From contig OY744469.1 in the NCBI GenBank assembly GCA_963556145.1, positions 2,356,001-2,420,000 of the forward strand: a stretch of 64,000 nucleotides of DNA, read 5' to 3'. The position numbers and the translations under genes are program-made. Every line of letters begins with the position of its first letter. Position 1 is the first letter of the stretch. Below the pieces are notes generated by a model. That model was given only the letters and a program-made list of their open reading frames with translations. It made no database searches and was not told where the DNA came from. This DNA comes from Hygrocybe punicea. Lineage: Eukaryota; Basidiomycota; Agaricomycetes; Agaricales; Hygrophoraceae. Shown here one piece after another: positions 61,224 to 64,000 of this stretch.

Positions 61224-63534
61224 TTAGCCCTCCATATCAGCAAGAGTACTCTCATTCAGAGGTTCCCCATCCGCTTCTTCTTCCTCTCCATCCCTTTCCT
61301 CGATTGTCATGTCGGCACCTCGAGGAAAGTTTGTCAGGTCAAAACGCCTTTTCTCTCTGAACGGGTTGTTTCGTCCTTCCCCCTTCTTGACTACAGCCGC
61401 TTCTGGGATGATGCCTTTGTAGTTCAGGTAAAGGAGATCGTTACCAGCGTAGCTATCTGTAGATCGAATCCACGCATCAAAGCTGAGAGAGAAAAAAGAG
61501 CCTTCAGTGAGAAAAAGGACAAACAAATGCCTACTACTGACATCCCATGTTGGTCTTCGATGGCCCGCATCTTGGCGTAAATATGTTCCTGCTTAAACGT
61601 CGCGATAGTATCTCGGTGCAAATCGAAGTCGATGGGGGGCCGGTAATCTGGTTCAGAAGGCTGCAAATTCTCGTTTATTTTCGAAACCTTAGCGTTATAC
61701 GAGTCGAAGACCGGACGCTCAAGTAAGAGACCCAGCGACGGCATTTTAGGGATAAACACAGTCCGCGGGCCGTACAGCTGGAACAAAAGCGACCATAAAG
61801 CTGTGAAGATTCTTGGCGTAATTGAAGCGCACCTCCTCGATCACTTTTGGTGGTGTGCCAGTACGACAGGATAAAATCAGAACAGACATCATTTTCCTCT
61901 GTCACAACAAGGCTATAAACCCACTGGCAGTGAGAGTATTGTCGAGACAAAACCTACAATCTGACCTACATGATCAGAGACAACAATTCATCAATGATCA
62001 GGGCGATCGCTCATATACCTGGTGTAGCATAAAACTTTGACCATGGAGAAGAACGCTAATCCATTCAGTGTTTCCATGCACGACAGGATCTGCAATCTTT
62101 GAGACAACGTGAAGCATGGCCAACCAATATTATTGAACATATGAATTACCTCAATATTTTTCATGTGCCGCTGATTGCTACGATCGCCGAAATCTTTTCC
62201 TGTAGTGAAGTTGTGAAAATTATGCTTTAAGAGACAAACAGGCATGGCATTCCGCTGATTAGTTTGTACACAAAACATTCGCGGAAAGTGGGACGGACAG
62301 TGCCTTCGAATCGTTTGGCCATCTCACGTAAGGAATTGATCTGGTGGTCACTTATCCTCCACTGTCGTTTGCGAATGAGGTCATCCTGTTTTGACGAAAA
62401 TCTGGAGTTCTCGTCGGTCCAAAACGGGCTCGGTAAATTGTCAGGTGCGAGTGGGAGAGGAAGGGTTGTTTCTGTTTCTTTCCGGAGCGCACGATCAAGG
62501 CCGCTGCCTGGTTTCGGGGGAATCAAGAGATAAGTCGGAAAGAAGTAAGTGTACTTGCGGCTATCGCAGGATCTTTCAAAAAACTTTCTGTCATTGCCAA
62601 CCGATATTTAAACTTTATATGAAAACGAACAATCGTGCGTTGAAGGAGTTCTGCACTCTTACCTGGCGAAGCAAAGTTGAGGTCAAGGTTAGTAAGACCG
62701 TTACGAGTAATGAACTTGTGAAATCCACGAACAAATCCCCAAAGACGGATCTCAGGTGGTAGTTCTTCGTTTATACGGGAGACTATGTCTGGTATGCCTG
62801 GCACATTGATGATCATCTTGATTGACACAACGTTCCCTGCAGCATGGACTCCAGCATCTGTCCTAGCTGCTCGAGCCAGATTAACCTGGAGGAATAGGTG
62901 AGTTAGAAACTCAAAAACAATATTCCACGGTTCTGCAACACCTTGACTGGATCATCCGAATTGTCCTGTGAGATAGCCCCTGCCTTTACCATCGCTTCAA
63001 AAAGTAGGCCTTCAATAGTTGGAACGTCTTTTTGGCTGTGAATAGTTTGGAAGGCTAAGGTTACATGGAAAACTAGTATGAATCTGCTACGCACATTTGC
63101 ATGCCATTACAACCAGTACCGCAAAACCCAATCAACAGTGCACATTGTCTCTTCGGCAATCGAGGAACTAAGGGAGCTGTCATGGTTGTGCCTACATTCA
63201 CAATTCCCCGAGCTCGATCTTCGTCATTGCGCGATATTCTTCGACGACCGGCTTTCTTCTCTTTGCTTTTTCGTGGTTTTGCAGAGTCACGCTGAGATAG
63301 ATGCATTTCGACAGGTCCGTTCTTGGCATCGCCTTCTTTCCCGTTGTCGGCGACCTCTTGAGACACTAGCGCGGGTTTTCCGATCCCTGTCCGGTTTTCA
63401 ACTTCTTCGGGTTCGGCGTCGGCGTCCCCAGGCAGGTTTGGATGAAGAGCCTGAGTTAACCTGTTACGCTTTGACGGACTATATTCCACTTCCAAGTCTT
63501 GTGGAGATGTGCTGGCGCGTGTGTGTTTGCCCAT
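61224..63534 (-). CDS. PUS1: tRNA pseudouridine synthase, PUS1/TruA family
   Basis: Converts uridine to pseudouridine in tRNA and some other RNAs, in the nucleus and possibly mitochondria. Ten exons: 63534-63095, 63036-62942, 62885-62663, 62587-62299, 62224-62150, 62096-62019, 61960-61958, 61898-61833, 61777-61542, 61482-61224, giving 587 residues. Markers: [15 protein letters not shown], the catalytic Asp in [62 protein letters not shown] and [20 protein letters not shown]. The N-terminal 130 residues are polar with a basic [14 protein letters not shown], likely nuclear localisation. The C-terminus is acidic. The start chosen is MGKHTRAST; an upstream in-frame Met exists. Exon 7 is only 3 nt. 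Confidence 0.94.
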
Positions 63535-63747
63535 GGTCGGTGACCGAGCGCACAGTGCCAGTGATGTCCTTGGGACAACACACTGTGATGAGAAATAAAG
63601 ATAGAGGGTGGCGAAGCTTTGAACTTTGAGATACTTCAGTAGTTGGAGGACCCCATACTGGTTCATGTATAAATGTATGAATATATGATTCCATGGGGTA
63701 AACCAAGTAAAAAAAAAACATAAACCGTGACGGTATGTAAGATTGGC

Positions 63748-64000
63748 TACCGGTCTGCTATAGGGTCTATGGGTGGAGGAAGATCTGTCTTCTCGGCTTC
63801 TTTCTTGGTCCGAAGAAGAATTTCCTCCCTCTTAACCTTGGCACGCGCCTCTGCTTGCATCTGCTGGTGTTTGGACTTTCCAGCAGCCGCTTCCGCTACC
63901 ATTCTACGAAAGAAAAGACATGAAGCATGGCGAACCAGGAATATATTATTAAAGAGATACCTTTCGATCTCTCTACGCTCCTCATCAGATTCATCCGGTA
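63748..64000 (-). CDS. C-terminal exons of an unidentified gene (5' end off window)
   Basis: Exon 64000-63961 joins 63903-63748 across a 57-bp intron (GTATCT..CGTAG): PDESDEERREIERMVAEAAA, then KHQQMQAEARAKVKREEILL, ending PPPIDPIADR and TAG. It is Lys/Glu-rich and helical. I do not recognise the family. It lies 213 bp upstream of PUS1 on the same strand. Confidence 0.75.

Overview
The window looks like a chromosome segment of a filamentous basidiomycete, most likely an Agaricomycete. Host genes are dense, carry many introns of about 50-75 bp with GT..AG ends, and match fungal families. The mobile elements are Ty3/gypsy LTR elements, a tnp2-type DNA transposon, hAT-like elements and MITEs. 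I cannot name the species.

Layout. (1) 1-4415, minus strand: a Rho1 exchange factor (ROM2-like) whose C-terminus runs off the left edge. (2) 4416-28000: a mariner-type MITE, then a 365-codon gene of unknown function (5739-6275 plus 27199-28000) split by a 20.9-kb nest. That nest is LTR element A (6276-27194). Its left LTR holds a 1.66-kb TG..CA element (T), and T holds a 6.4-kb tnp2 transposon. A Ty3/gypsy element, G1, lies just inside the left LTR, followed by simple repeats and a 34-bp minisatellite. (3) 28340-30817: carnitine O-acetyltransferase. (4) 30897-57900: a second nest. A foldback element precedes a Crinkler-like pseudogene that is cut by an LTR at 32847. A gag-only gypsy element, G2 (34232-48127), contains gypsy element G3 (36950-44593) and hAT1. 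G3 itself contains a hAT MITE and a solo LTR. Further right are T copy 2, hAT MITE copy 2, hAT2 (with a hairpin MITE and an LTR inside), an LTR remnant within an inverted repeat, and hAT3. (5) 58047-64000: an unknown gene, RNA polymerase II subunit RPB4, a PUS1-type tRNA pseudouridine synthase, and the last two exons of another gene.

Exon models were built by hand. The exon sums of PUS1, CAT2, RPB4, gene E, the tnp2 transposase and the complete part of ROM2 are all exact multiples of three and preserve family motifs across junctions. Removing each inserted element plus one target-site duplication restores the interrupted frame at several sites, so the nesting order is well supported.

The main discovery candidate is a spliced, antisense gene at the 3' end of two diverged Ty3/gypsy elements (G1 16254-17650 on plus; G2 47203-36776 on minus). 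It runs tail-to-tail with gag or pol. It encodes an N-terminal helical module, a charged coiled coil, a Gal4-type Zn(II)2Cys6 cluster and a C-terminal coiled coil. Both introns are conserved in position and phase. G2 has no pol yet keeps this gene, which suggests a role in the element's life cycle. A second candidate is three related hAT-type elements that each keep a palindrome about 170-215 bp from one end, with compensating changes in its arms.
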